The notes under the pieces: model-generated | Databases searched by the model: none | Told to the model about the DNA's origin: nothing | Seen by the model: the letters and a program-made list of their open reading frames with translations, nothing else | Assembly (NCBI RefSeq): GCF_040782645.1 | Contig: NZ_CP160403.1 | Location: forward strand, 1,674,001 to 1,738,000 | Source of the DNA: Streptomyces sp. HUAS ZL42 | GTDB taxonomy: Bacteria; Actinomycetota; Actinomycetes; Streptomycetales; Streptomycetaceae | Length of the DNA: 64,000 bases | Reading direction: 5' to 3' | In this document: piece by piece, positions 16,274 through 23,720 of the stretch | Position numbering within the stretch: the stretch's first letter is position 1 | Layout: every line of letters begins with the position of its first letter | Translations under genes and position numbers: made by a program

Positions 16274-17176
16274 TCATGCCCTGTGCCGCTGCACGTACGG
16301 CACCGGCTGCCCCGTGAAGGCGTCCAGCAGCAACCGGTCGCCCATCGGCCGGCTCAGTTTCACCGTCATTTCCTTGCCGAGCAGCTGCATGGTGCAGTCA
16401 CCGTCGCCGGTCCCCACGACGGACGCCGACAGCACCACGCTGCCGTCCGTCTCCAGCACGTCCACGGCGGGGCCGTCGTCACAGGCTCCGTGTTCGGCGA
16501 CCACGGTGACGGACCGGCCGTCTCCGGCGACCCGGACCAGCCCGCGCAGCGGCCACAACGCGTCACCGGGAACCTCAGCGGCCTCCCCGATCGGAGGCGC
16601 GGGCAGTTTCGAAGGGCTGAGGGCGATCCGCCTGAGCGGGGTGTCGTATCCCTCCAGGGTGAACAGCCAGGCCGGGACGGTGGCGGGGCCGCGGCTGGTG
16701 GTGAGGGTCGTCTCGCCGAGCTTCGCCCCGGTCACGGTGAGGTGCGGTCCGTCGTCGCCGCCGCCGGCGAGAGTCTCGTACGCCGACCGGGCATCCATCA
16801 GAGGCAGTGTGAGCGAGCCTCCGCTCCGCCACTTGATCTGCCCGTCCGCGGGCGCTTCGGCGGGGAGTTCGCCCAGCAGGACGAAGTTCCGCCTCGCGTA
16901 CGCCTCCTTGTCGTCGGAGTCGTGGAAGGCGTCCTCGGGCAGCTGGACGACGTCCCCCATCGGGTAGTAGCCCTGCCGCCATGTCTCGGCGGCCGGGGAG
17001 CCGTCCCAGGCGTCGGCGACCTGGCGGGCCCGGACCGCAGGGTCCGGGGCCTGCTCCGCGTCACGGGCCCCGCCGCCGGCCCTCTCACTGCCGCAACCCG
17101 CCACGGCGCCGACGGTACCGGTCAACAGGGCGAGGACAACAAGCAGTCGGGCCGTGCGTGCGGTGGGTGTGCGCAT
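16274..17176 (-). CDS. Putative secreted lipoprotein, unknown function
   Basis: A 300-residue protein with a twin-Arg-poor signal peptide, hydrophobic stretch 11-26 and a lipobox AVAGC, giving lipidated C28. The mature part is Gly/Asp-rich, beta-like, with three further cysteines (ACDD and DCTM among them) but no family I recognise. The ATG at 17176 is preceded by GGGGGAC; a longer frame extends upstream without a better site. It lies upstream of the MerR-type dyad and the aldo/keto reductase on the same strand, but its stop is 80 bp from that gene's start, so co-transcription is unclear. Confidence 0.7.
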   Translation of the reverse strand: MRTPTARTARLLVVLALLTGTVGAVAGCGSERAGGGARDAEQAPDPAVRARQVADAWDGSPAAETWRQGYYPMGDVVQLPEDAFHDSDDKEAYARRNFVLLGELPAEAPADGQIKWRSGGSLTLPLMDARSAYETLAGGGDDGPHLTVTGAKLGETTLTTSRGPATVPAWLFTLEGYDTPLRRIALSPSKLPAPPIGEAAEVPGDALWPLRGLVRVAGDGRSVTVVAEHGACDDGPAVDVLETDGSVVLSASVVGTGDGDCTMQLLGKEMTVKLSRPMGDRLLLDAFTGQPVPYVQRHRA

Positions 17177-17290
17177 GGGTCCCCCAGGAGCCGACGTGAC
17201 GAGCGGCAGCCGTGCCGGGTGCCGCTCGGGCCGTACCACTCCTGTGACGCACCAAACCCGTTCGGCGTTCGCAACGTCAGCGAACCGTTG

Positions 17291-17490
17291 TCACTCCGCG
17301 TCGGGCGTCCCGGACGCGGGCTCGGCCCCGAGGGAGTCCAGCAGCCGCCGCGACGCCTGAAGTGCCGTGCGCTGCATCAGGTCCACCACGCCGCGCGTTC
17401 CCGCCAGCTCCGATCCTCCGCCGGCCCTGCCGGGGCCGCCGTGCTTCAGGGCGGGGAGCGGGGAGCCGTGGCCGGTGGCCTGTGCCATGT
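17291..17490 (-). pseudogene. 3' remnant of a PaaN/PaaZ-type aldehyde dehydrogenase gene
   Basis: Only about 65 residues remain. They carry the C-terminal signature of the phenylacetate-pathway aldehyde dehydrogenase family: TGHGSPLP, then HGGPGRAGGG, RGVVDLMQRTALQ. A full-length member is about 500-680 residues. The frame runs on upstream for 120 residues but there it is antisense to the neighbouring dehydrogenase remnant and unrelated. The missing 5' part lies exactly where the other truncated gene begins, so both were cut by one event. No function is expected. Confidence 0.75.
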
Positions 17491-17499
17491 TCGTCGAGT

Positions 17500-17861
17500 C
17501 CAGCGTCGTCACCTCGGCGCTGGGCAAGCAGGTGATCCGCCCGCAGGACCGGGCCGGCTTCGTGGTGAACGCCCTGCTGGTGCCGTGCCTGCTCTCCGCG
17601 ATCCGCATGCTGGAGTCGGGCTTCGCCTCCGCGGAGGACATCGACACCGGCATGGTCCTCGGCTGCGCCCACCCCCCGGGCCCGCTGAGCCTGGCCGACC
17701 TGATCGGCCTGGACACCCTCGCCGCGATCGCCGAGGCGATGTACACGGAGTTCAAGGACCCGCTGCACGCCGCCCCGCCACTGTTGCTGCGCATGGTGGA
17801 GGCCGGCCTCCTCGGCCGGAAGTCGGGCCGCGGCTTCCACGACTGTCCCGATACCAAGTAG
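17500..17861 (+). pseudogene. 3' remnant of a 3-hydroxybutyryl-CoA dehydrogenase gene
   Basis: About 115 residues matching the C-terminal dimerisation/substrate domain of FadB2/PaaH-type dehydrogenases: LGKQVIRPQDRAGFVVNALL, SAIRMLESGFA, GPLSLADLIGLDTLAAI, LLRMVEAGLLGRKSGRGF. The N-terminal NAD-binding half of about 180 residues, with GxGxxG, is missing. An ATG at 17488 exists, but a product would have neither cofactor site nor catalytic His. It points away from the PaaN remnant, so the two truncated genes were once divergent neighbours. Confidence 0.8.
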
Positions 17862-18000
17862 CCAGGAGGCGAGCTGGGGTGCTTCTGCGCCGATGGCGGT
17901 GCTGTCTCCGCCTGTCGGAGCCCTGGGCTAGAGTCGGCGCCGCCCCGGCCGCACGTCCTGCTGCCGGGGGGTTGGGCTGGGGCTGGGGGCTGAAGGCACG

Positions 18001-19617
18001 ATGCGGTTCGAAGACGTGGAACTGTCCGGTTACGCGATCCAAGAGGTCCTGGGCCAGGGCGGTTTCGCCACGGTGTACCGGGCGCACCAGCTCGCCGTGG
18101 GCCGGGAGGTGGCCCTCAAGGTCGACAGCAGGGTGCTGGCCTCGCCCCGCGACCGGCAGCGCTTCATGCGGGAGGTCACGGCGGCCGGGCAGCTGTCCGG
18201 TCACCCGCACGTGGTCTCCGTGTACGACGCCGGGGTACTCGGTGACAACCGCCCTTACATGGTGCTGGAGTTGTGCCCCGGCGGCTCTCTGGGCGAGCGC
18301 CTTCAGCGCCAGGGCCCGCTGCCCGTCAAGGAGGCGCGCGACATCGGCGTGGGCATAGCCGACGCGGTGGCCGCGGCGCACGCCGCCGGGGTCCTGCACC
18401 GCGACATCAAGCCCGGCAACATCATGATCAATCGGTACGGCGGTGTGGCCCTGGCCGACTTCGGGCTGGCCGCCATGCCCCGCCCCGGCCGGGAACTGTC
18501 GGTCACGCGGGAGGCGTTGACTCCCGCATACGCGCCGCCCGAGGCCTTCCACATGGCCGAACCGGCTCCGGCCGGCGACGTGTACTCACTCGCCGCGACG
18601 GTCTACGCCCTTGTGCTGGGCCGCCCGCCGCACTTCCCGGAGGACGGCGGCCAGCTCGGTCTGGCCGAGCTCATCGTGCGGCACACCTGGCCCTACCCCG
18701 ACCTCGCCGGGGTCCCGGCGTCCCTGAACGAGGTGCTCCGGCACGCCCTGGCGGCGGACCCGGCGCACCGTATGTCCGACGCCGCGGTGCTGCGCGACGC
18801 CCTCGCCGCCGTGGACGTGGACGTCCGCCCGGGCGGCTTCGGACCGGCGCCCAGCATGTACACCGTCCCGGCGTACCGGGATGCCGCTCCGTCGGCGCCT
18901 CCGTACGCCCCTCATGACAGCGTTCCGTCCGCGACGGTGGCTCCCGGGCACCCCGGCGGGGCGGTGGGTGCCACGTCCGCCAACCCGGCGACGCAGGACC
19001 GGAAGGCGAAGAAACGCCGCTCCCTGCTGATCGCCGTGCCGGCGGCGGTGGCGGTCTCGGTAGCCGTGTCGGTCACCGTGATCGTCAATCAGGACCAGCC
19101 GCCGGAGGACTCCGGTTCGTCCTCGACGGCGTCTGCGTCATCAGGCCGCGGAAACCAGGGGCCGGCCGACGGGAAAGCGGGCTTCGGTGGGGTGGCGACC
19201 ACGACCAAGGGCTGCCCGGCCTCATCGGTCGAGGGCGTTGGCGGCCGGTGCGTCACCACCCCCGAGTGCTGGAGCGGCATCACCGACATCTCGGGCACGA
19301 TCACCGTCAGCGCCGCGGACTGCCACGCGAAACACGTCTGGGAGACCTTCGCCATCGCCCCGCTGCCCGCGGACGGCATGACGAACAATGCCCGGGACCT
19401 GATCAAACACCCCGACGTCAAGGCGCTGTGCTCGCAGCAGATCATGGCGAAGTCCAGAACGGCCGCCGGCCGGGAGGCCGCCGCGGAATGGAACGTGGAC
19501 ATCCTGCCGCCGACCGCCTCCCAGTGGGACAACGGGCTGCGGGTCTTCCGGTGTGTCGCGGCAGCGGTCACGGAGGACGGCGAGACGACGGGGAGCCACT
19601 TCGAGGTGGGCGCCTGA
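18001..19617 (+). CDS. Membrane-anchored eukaryotic-type Ser/Thr protein kinase
   Basis: A 538-residue protein. The kinase domain spans residues about 11-270 with the Gly loop GQGGFATVY (18-26), K40 (VALK), HRDIKPGN with D135, DFG at 153-155 and YAPPEAF as the APE motif, so it should be active. A Pro-rich juxtamembrane region follows, then one transmembrane helix at about 341-362 after RKAKKRR. The external domain (about 395-538) has at least six cysteines and an H-x2-E-type stretch like septum-formation domains (PF13845); no PASTA repeats. The stop is two bases before the ATG of the GH43 gene, so the two are probably co-translated. Confidence 0.9.
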   Translation: MRFEDVELSGYAIQEVLGQGGFATVYRAHQLAVGREVALKVDSRVLASPRDRQRFMREVTAAGQLSGHPHVVSVYDAGVLGDNRPYMVLELCPGGSLGERLQRQGPLPVKEARDIGVGIADAVAAAHAAGVLHRDIKPGNIMINRYGGVALADFGLAAMPRPGRELSVTREALTPAYAPPEAFHMAEPAPAGDVYSLAATVYALVLGRPPHFPEDGGQLGLAELIVRHTWPYPDLAGVPASLNEVLRHALAADPAHRMSDAAVLRDALAAVDVDVRPGGFGPAPSMYTVPAYRDAAPSAPPYAPHDSVPSATVAPGHPGGAVGATSANPATQDRKAKKRRSLLIAVPAAVAVSVAVSVTVIVNQDQPPEDSGSSSTASASSGRGNQGPADGKAGFGGVATTTKGCPASSVEGVGGRCVTTPECWSGITDISGTITVSAADCHAKHVWETFAIAPLPADGMTNNARDLIKHPDVKALCSQQIMAKSRTAAGREAAAEWNVDILPPTASQWDNGLRVFRCVAAAVTEDGETTGSHFEVGA

Positions 19618-19619
19618 CG

Positions 19620-20621
19620 ATGCGGCTTCCCGACATGCCACTGCACGATCCGTTCGTCGTCGCCGACAGCAGGACCCGCTCCTACCACCTGTACACGTCC
19701 AACGACCCGTCCGTGTCCGGCGTGGACGGCGTCGGCACGATGGTCTACCGCAGCCAGGACCTGCGCGACTGGATGCGCCCCGTCGTGGTCTTCCTGACCG
19801 CCGAGCAGAGGGGAATCTGGGCGACCGACGGCGGATGGGCGCCGGAGGTGCACGAATGGGGAGGCAGGTACTACCTGTTCACCACGCTGCACAACCAGGA
19901 CAGGCCGCTCCCGGTACCGCGACCCAACCGATGGGGCGTCCCGTTCCAGATCCCGAACCACATGCGGGGCACGATCATCGCCGTGTCCGACTCGCTGCTG
20001 GGCCCCTTCACCGTCATCGACCCGGCACGCCCCACCCCGCCCGACAACCTCATGACCCTCGACGGCACGCTCTACGTCGACCCGTCCGGACAGCCCTGGA
20101 CGGTCTACGCACACGAGTGGCTGCAGACCATCGACGGAACCATGGAAGCGATCCGGCTGGCCCCCGACCTGTCGAGGACGATCGGAGATCCGGTCCTCCT
20201 GTTCAAGGCCTCGGACGCGTCCTGGATCACCGAGCAGATCCCCGGCGGCGTACCTCACCAGCTGCCGCCCTACATCACCGACGGCCCGCAGCTGTACCGC
20301 ACCCCCGACGACTCCCTGCTCATGCTGTGGTCGACGTACGAGAAGAACGTGACCGGCCAGGACGGCACCGTCAGCGGCGGCTATGTGCAGACGTACGCCG
20401 TCTCGAAGTCCGGCGACCTCAAGGGGCCGTGGCAACAGCACCGGCCGCTGGTCCGGGACGACAGCGGTCACGGCATGCTGTTCCACACGTTCGACGGCCG
20501 GCTGATGATGATCCTGCACCGTCCGTTCGACAACGCGCGGGGCAAGCTGTACGAGATGGAGCTCATCGGTCACGAGCTGCGCGTGCTGCGCCGACGCGCG
20601 GATCTCGACGGCGGCGGATGA
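19620..20621 (+). CDS. Glycoside hydrolase family 43-like protein
   Basis: A 333-residue five-bladed beta-propeller protein. HDPFVVAD at the N-terminus gives the catalytic-base Asp, DGTLYVDPSG supplies the pKa-modulating Asp and the following HEW the probable acid Glu; DGPQLYR and GHGMLFHTFDG are typical blade motifs. Such enzymes release arabinose, xylose or galactose from oligosaccharides. There is no signal peptide, so it should act in the cytoplasm. The ATG at 19620 was chosen because it begins two bases after the kinase stop and gives a complete first blade; the longer open frame is a shadow. Its pairing with a kinase gene is unusual. Confidence 0.82.
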   Translation: MRLPDMPLHDPFVVADSRTRSYHLYTSNDPSVSGVDGVGTMVYRSQDLRDWMRPVVVFLTAEQRGIWATDGGWAPEVHEWGGRYYLFTTLHNQDRPLPVPRPNRWGVPFQIPNHMRGTIIAVSDSLLGPFTVIDPARPTPPDNLMTLDGTLYVDPSGQPWTVYAHEWLQTIDGTMEAIRLAPDLSRTIGDPVLLFKASDASWITEQIPGGVPHQLPPYITDGPQLYRTPDDSLLMLWSTYEKNVTGQDGTVSGGYVQTYAVSKSGDLKGPWQQHRPLVRDDSGHGMLFHTFDGRLMMILHRPFDNARGKLYEMELIGHELRVLRRRADLDGGG

Positions 20622-20796
20622 CTCCGTCCACTCGGCTGTTGGCGGACTCGCCGCTGCCGGATCAGCCCATTTCTTTCGAGCACCCGCCACTGAACGAAAC
20701 CTTGTCGCCGTTGCCGCGTTATACCTAAAATGATTTCGCCGCTTCTCGGGTTCGACGAAGAATATTCTGTGAACGCCTATCGAGAGTAGGTGCCTC

Positions 20797-22137
20797 ATGA
20801 CGGTTGCTGCTGTGTCGACGGTCCACCCGGACGAGGTGCACGAGAGGCTCGGCCGCCATGTGCTGACCGACGGTTTCAAACTTGTGCTCGACCCGCTCGC
20901 CAGTCAGGGCTCGTGGATCATCGACGCGCGCACCGGTGAGAAGTTCCTCGACCTCTACTCGTTCTTCGCGTCCGCTCCGCTGGGGCTCAACGCGCGGGGC
21001 ATCGTGGACGATCCGGATTTCATGGCCCTGCTGGCGCAGGTGGCGGCGAACAAGCCCGCCAACCCCGACATCTACACCACCCACTACGCCGAGTTCGTCG
21101 AGACGTTCGCCCGGGTGCTGGGCGATCCGGACCTGCCGAGACTGTTCTTCGTCGAGGGTGGGGCGCTGGCCGTCGAAAACGCGCTGAAGACGGCGTTCGA
21201 CTGGAAGAGCCGCCGCAACGAGGCCGCAGGCCGCTCACCCGAGCTCGGCGCCAAGGTGCTCCACCTTCGGCGGGCGTTCCACGGCCGCAGCGGTTACACC
21301 CTCTCGCTGACCAACACCGAACCCAACAAGACGGCCCGCTTCCCGAAGTTCGACTGGCCGCGCATCGACGTACCCGCTGTGCGGTTCCCCCTCGAGCACC
21401 ACCTCGCCGAGGTCGAGGAGGCCGAGCGCCGGGCCCTCGAGCAGGCGCGTCGAGCGTTCGAGGACAACCCGCACGACGTCGCCTGCTTCATCGCCGAGCC
21501 GATCCAGGGCGAGGGCGGCGACAACCACATGCGCCCGGAGTTCCTGCAGGCGATGCAGGCGCTCTGTCACGAGTACGACGCGCTGTTCGTGCTCGACGAG
21601 GTGCAGACCGGGGTGGGGATCACCGGCACCACCTGGGCCTACCAGCAACTCGGCCTCGAGCCGGATATCGTCGCCTTCGCCAAGAAGGTCCAGCTCGGCG
21701 GCATCATGGCCGGCCGCCGTGTCGACCAGGTACGCGACAACGTCCTCCGGGTCTCCGGGCGGATCAATTCCACCTGGGGAGGCGGGCTGGTCGACATGGT
21801 CCGGGCGCGCCGCATCCTGGAGATCATCGAAAGGGACGGCCTGGTGGCCAATGCCGCCACCATGGGTGCGTGGTTCCTGGCCGAGCTACGCGATCTGGAG
21901 GTCCGACACGCACCGGTGGCGTCGAACTCGCGGGGGCGCGGGCTGATGAGCGCCTTCGATCTGACCGACAGCGGCGTCCGCGACGAGGTGGTACGCCGGC
22001 TGCGAACCGAGGAGCAGGTGATCGCATTGCCGTGCGGTGAGCGTTCGGTGCGCTTCCGCCCCGCCCTGTCCATCACCCAGGACGAGCTCGGGTTCGCCCT
22101 GCGGGCCCTCGACCGGGTGCTCGCCGGCCTGCACTGA
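20797..22137 (+). CDS. lat: L-lysine 6-aminotransferase
   Basis: A class III PLP aminotransferase of 446 residues, the length of known Lat proteins. It converts lysine and 2-oxoglutarate to 2-aminoadipate 6-semialdehyde (piperideine-6-carboxylate) and glutamate. It has the family's N-terminus (ASQGSWIIDARTGEKFLDLYS), FHGRSGYTLSLTNT, the cofactor Asp in LDEVQTG (267-272) and the Schiff-base lysine in AFAKKVQLGG (K296 or K297). About 175 bp of non-coding DNA precedes it and should hold the operon promoter. It is the first gene of a lysine-catabolic set with the aldehyde dehydrogenase and the E1 gene. Confidence 0.9.
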   Translation: MTVAAVSTVHPDEVHERLGRHVLTDGFKLVLDPLASQGSWIIDARTGEKFLDLYSFFASAPLGLNARGIVDDPDFMALLAQVAANKPANPDIYTTHYAEFVETFARVLGDPDLPRLFFVEGGALAVENALKTAFDWKSRRNEAAGRSPELGAKVLHLRRAFHGRSGYTLSLTNTEPNKTARFPKFDWPRIDVPAVRFPLEHHLAEVEEAERRALEQARRAFEDNPHDVACFIAEPIQGEGGDNHMRPEFLQAMQALCHEYDALFVLDEVQTGVGITGTTWAYQQLGLEPDIVAFAKKVQLGGIMAGRRVDQVRDNVLRVSGRINSTWGGGLVDMVRARRILEIIERDGLVANAATMGAWFLAELRDLEVRHAPVASNSRGRGLMSAFDLTDSGVRDEVVRRLRTEEQVIALPCGERSVRFRPALSITQDELGFALRALDRVLAGLH

Positions 22138-22166
22138 CCCCGTACCAGCCGACAAGGAGCAAAGTC

Positions 22167-23720
22167 ATGGCCCGTTCCGTCGCCTCGATCGTTGCCGGCC
22201 ACCTGGTCGCCGGCGCTCCCGGCGGGACTCTTCAGCGCCCCAATCCCGGCCGTACCGCCGAGCTGCTCACCGAGGTCTCGCTCGGAGACGCCTCGACGTT
22301 CGTCGAGGCCGCAAAGGCCGCGAAGGCGGCTGAGCGGTCCTGGGCGGACACCCCGGCGCCGGTGCGCGGATCCGCGATCGGAAAGATCGGCCGGCTCGTC
22401 GAAGCCAACAAGGACCGGCTCGCCCGCATCGTGACCGAAGAGATCGGCAAGCCGCTCGCGGAGGCACTCGGCGAGGTCCAGGAGATCATCGACACCTGCG
22501 ACTTCTTCCTGGGCGAGGGCCGCCGGCTGTACGGGCAGACGGTGCCCTCGGAGATGCCCGACAAGCAGTTGTTCACCTTCCGCAACCCCGTCGGCACGGT
22601 CGCGGTGATCACCGCGGGCAACTTCCCGGTGGCCGTGCCGTCCTGGTACCTCGTGCCGGCGCTCGTGACCGGCAACACCGTGGTGTGGAAGCCCGCCGAG
22701 TACGCCGCCGCGAGTGCCAAGGCCCTCTTCGAGCTGTTCGTGCACGGAGGCGGTCTGCCCGACGGCGTACTCAACCTCGTCCTCGCCGACGGGGAGCAGA
22801 CCTACGCCGGTCTGGAGGCCTCCCTCGAGGCCGGGCTGGTCGACAAGGTCGGCTTCACGGGGTCCACGCTCGTCGGCCGGAAGATCGGCGCCCTGTGCGG
22901 AAGCCACCTGCAGACCCCGTGCCTGGAGCTGGGCGGCAAGAACCCCCAGGTGGTCACCCCGAGCGCGAACCTCGACCTGGCGGTCGAGGGGGCGCTGTTC
23001 TCCGGCTTCGGCACCGCGGGGCAGCGCTGCACCTCCCTCGGGACGGTCATCGTCCACGAGTCGGTGCACCAGGACTTCCTCGCCCGTTTCGACGCCGCGA
23101 GCCGCGCGGCCCGGATCGGCGACGCGTTCGAGGACGTCCTCTACGGCCCGATGCTCGACGAGCGGTTCGCGCGGCGCTACGAGACCTTCCTCGGGTGGAT
23201 CAAGGACCACCACCGCACGTACGGCTCCGACGGCACCGGGCGGATCACGGCCGGCAACCCGCGCAAGGGCTTCGTCGGGGACCCCGAAGCCGGCATGTTC
23301 TACCACCCGGTGATCGTCGACGGTGTGCGCCGCGACGACGACCTGTTCCTCACCGAGACGTTCGGCCCCATCGTCTCAGTGACCACCTACCGGGACTTCG
23401 ACGAGGCCCTCGACCTGGCCAACGCCCACGGTTACGGGCTGTCCGCCGCGATCTACACCACCGATCCGCACGAGGTGTGGACGTTCCGGCGCGGCATTTC
23501 CGCGGGCATGGTCAGCGTCAACAACACCACCTCCGGAGCCGAGGCTCACCTGCCGTTCGGCGGCAACGGCAAGTCGGGCAACGGCAGTCGACAGTCGGGG
23601 CAGTGGGTGCTCGACCAGTTCACCCGCTGGCAGTCGATGAACTGGGACCACTCCGGCCGGCTGCAGAAGGCGCAGATGGACGTGGCCATGCTCGAGCCCG
23701 ACATGTCTTTCCGCCTGTGA
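22167..23720 (+). CDS. pcd: Piperideine-6-carboxylate (2-aminoadipate semialdehyde) dehydrogenase
   Basis: An aldehyde dehydrogenase of 517 residues. NPVGTVAVITAGNFPVAVPSWY, GNTVVWKPAEY and FTGSTLVGR form the NAD site; the Glu in CLELGGKNPQ and the Cys in AGQRCTS are catalytic. Placed 29 bp after lat, it is expected to oxidise the Lat product to 2-aminoadipate, as Pcd does in cephamycin producers and in mycobacterial lysine breakdown. The ribosome site AAGGAGCAAAGTC precedes the ATG. Its TGA overlaps the next gene's GTG. Lat-linked context, more than residues alone, supports the substrate. Confidence 0.85.
   Translation: MARSVASIVAGHLVAGAPGGTLQRPNPGRTAELLTEVSLGDASTFVEAAKAAKAAERSWADTPAPVRGSAIGKIGRLVEANKDRLARIVTEEIGKPLAEALGEVQEIIDTCDFFLGEGRRLYGQTVPSEMPDKQLFTFRNPVGTVAVITAGNFPVAVPSWYLVPALVTGNTVVWKPAEYAAASAKALFELFVHGGGLPDGVLNLVLADGEQTYAGLEASLEAGLVDKVGFTGSTLVGRKIGALCGSHLQTPCLELGGKNPQVVTPSANLDLAVEGALFSGFGTAGQRCTSLGTVIVHESVHQDFLARFDAASRAARIGDAFEDVLYGPMLDERFARRYETFLGWIKDHHRTYGSDGTGRITAGNPRKGFVGDPEAGMFYHPVIVDGVRRDDDLFLTETFGPIVSVTTYRDFDEALDLANAHGYGLSAAIYTTDPHEVWTFRRGISAGMVSVNNTTSGAEAHLPFGGNGKSGNGSRQSGQWVLDQFTRWQSMNWDHSGRLQKAQMDVAMLEPDMSFRL

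Noticed and set aside
17488..17861. A short intact gene starting at ATG 17488
   Set aside because: The product lacks the NAD-binding domain of its family, and the neighbouring remnant shows that the region is a deletion join.
20797..23720. Cephamycin-type beta-lactam biosynthesis suggested by lat and pcd
   Set aside because: No ACV synthetase, isopenicillin N synthase or other beta-lactam genes are in the window; an E1 dehydrogenase follows instead, favouring lysine catabolism.
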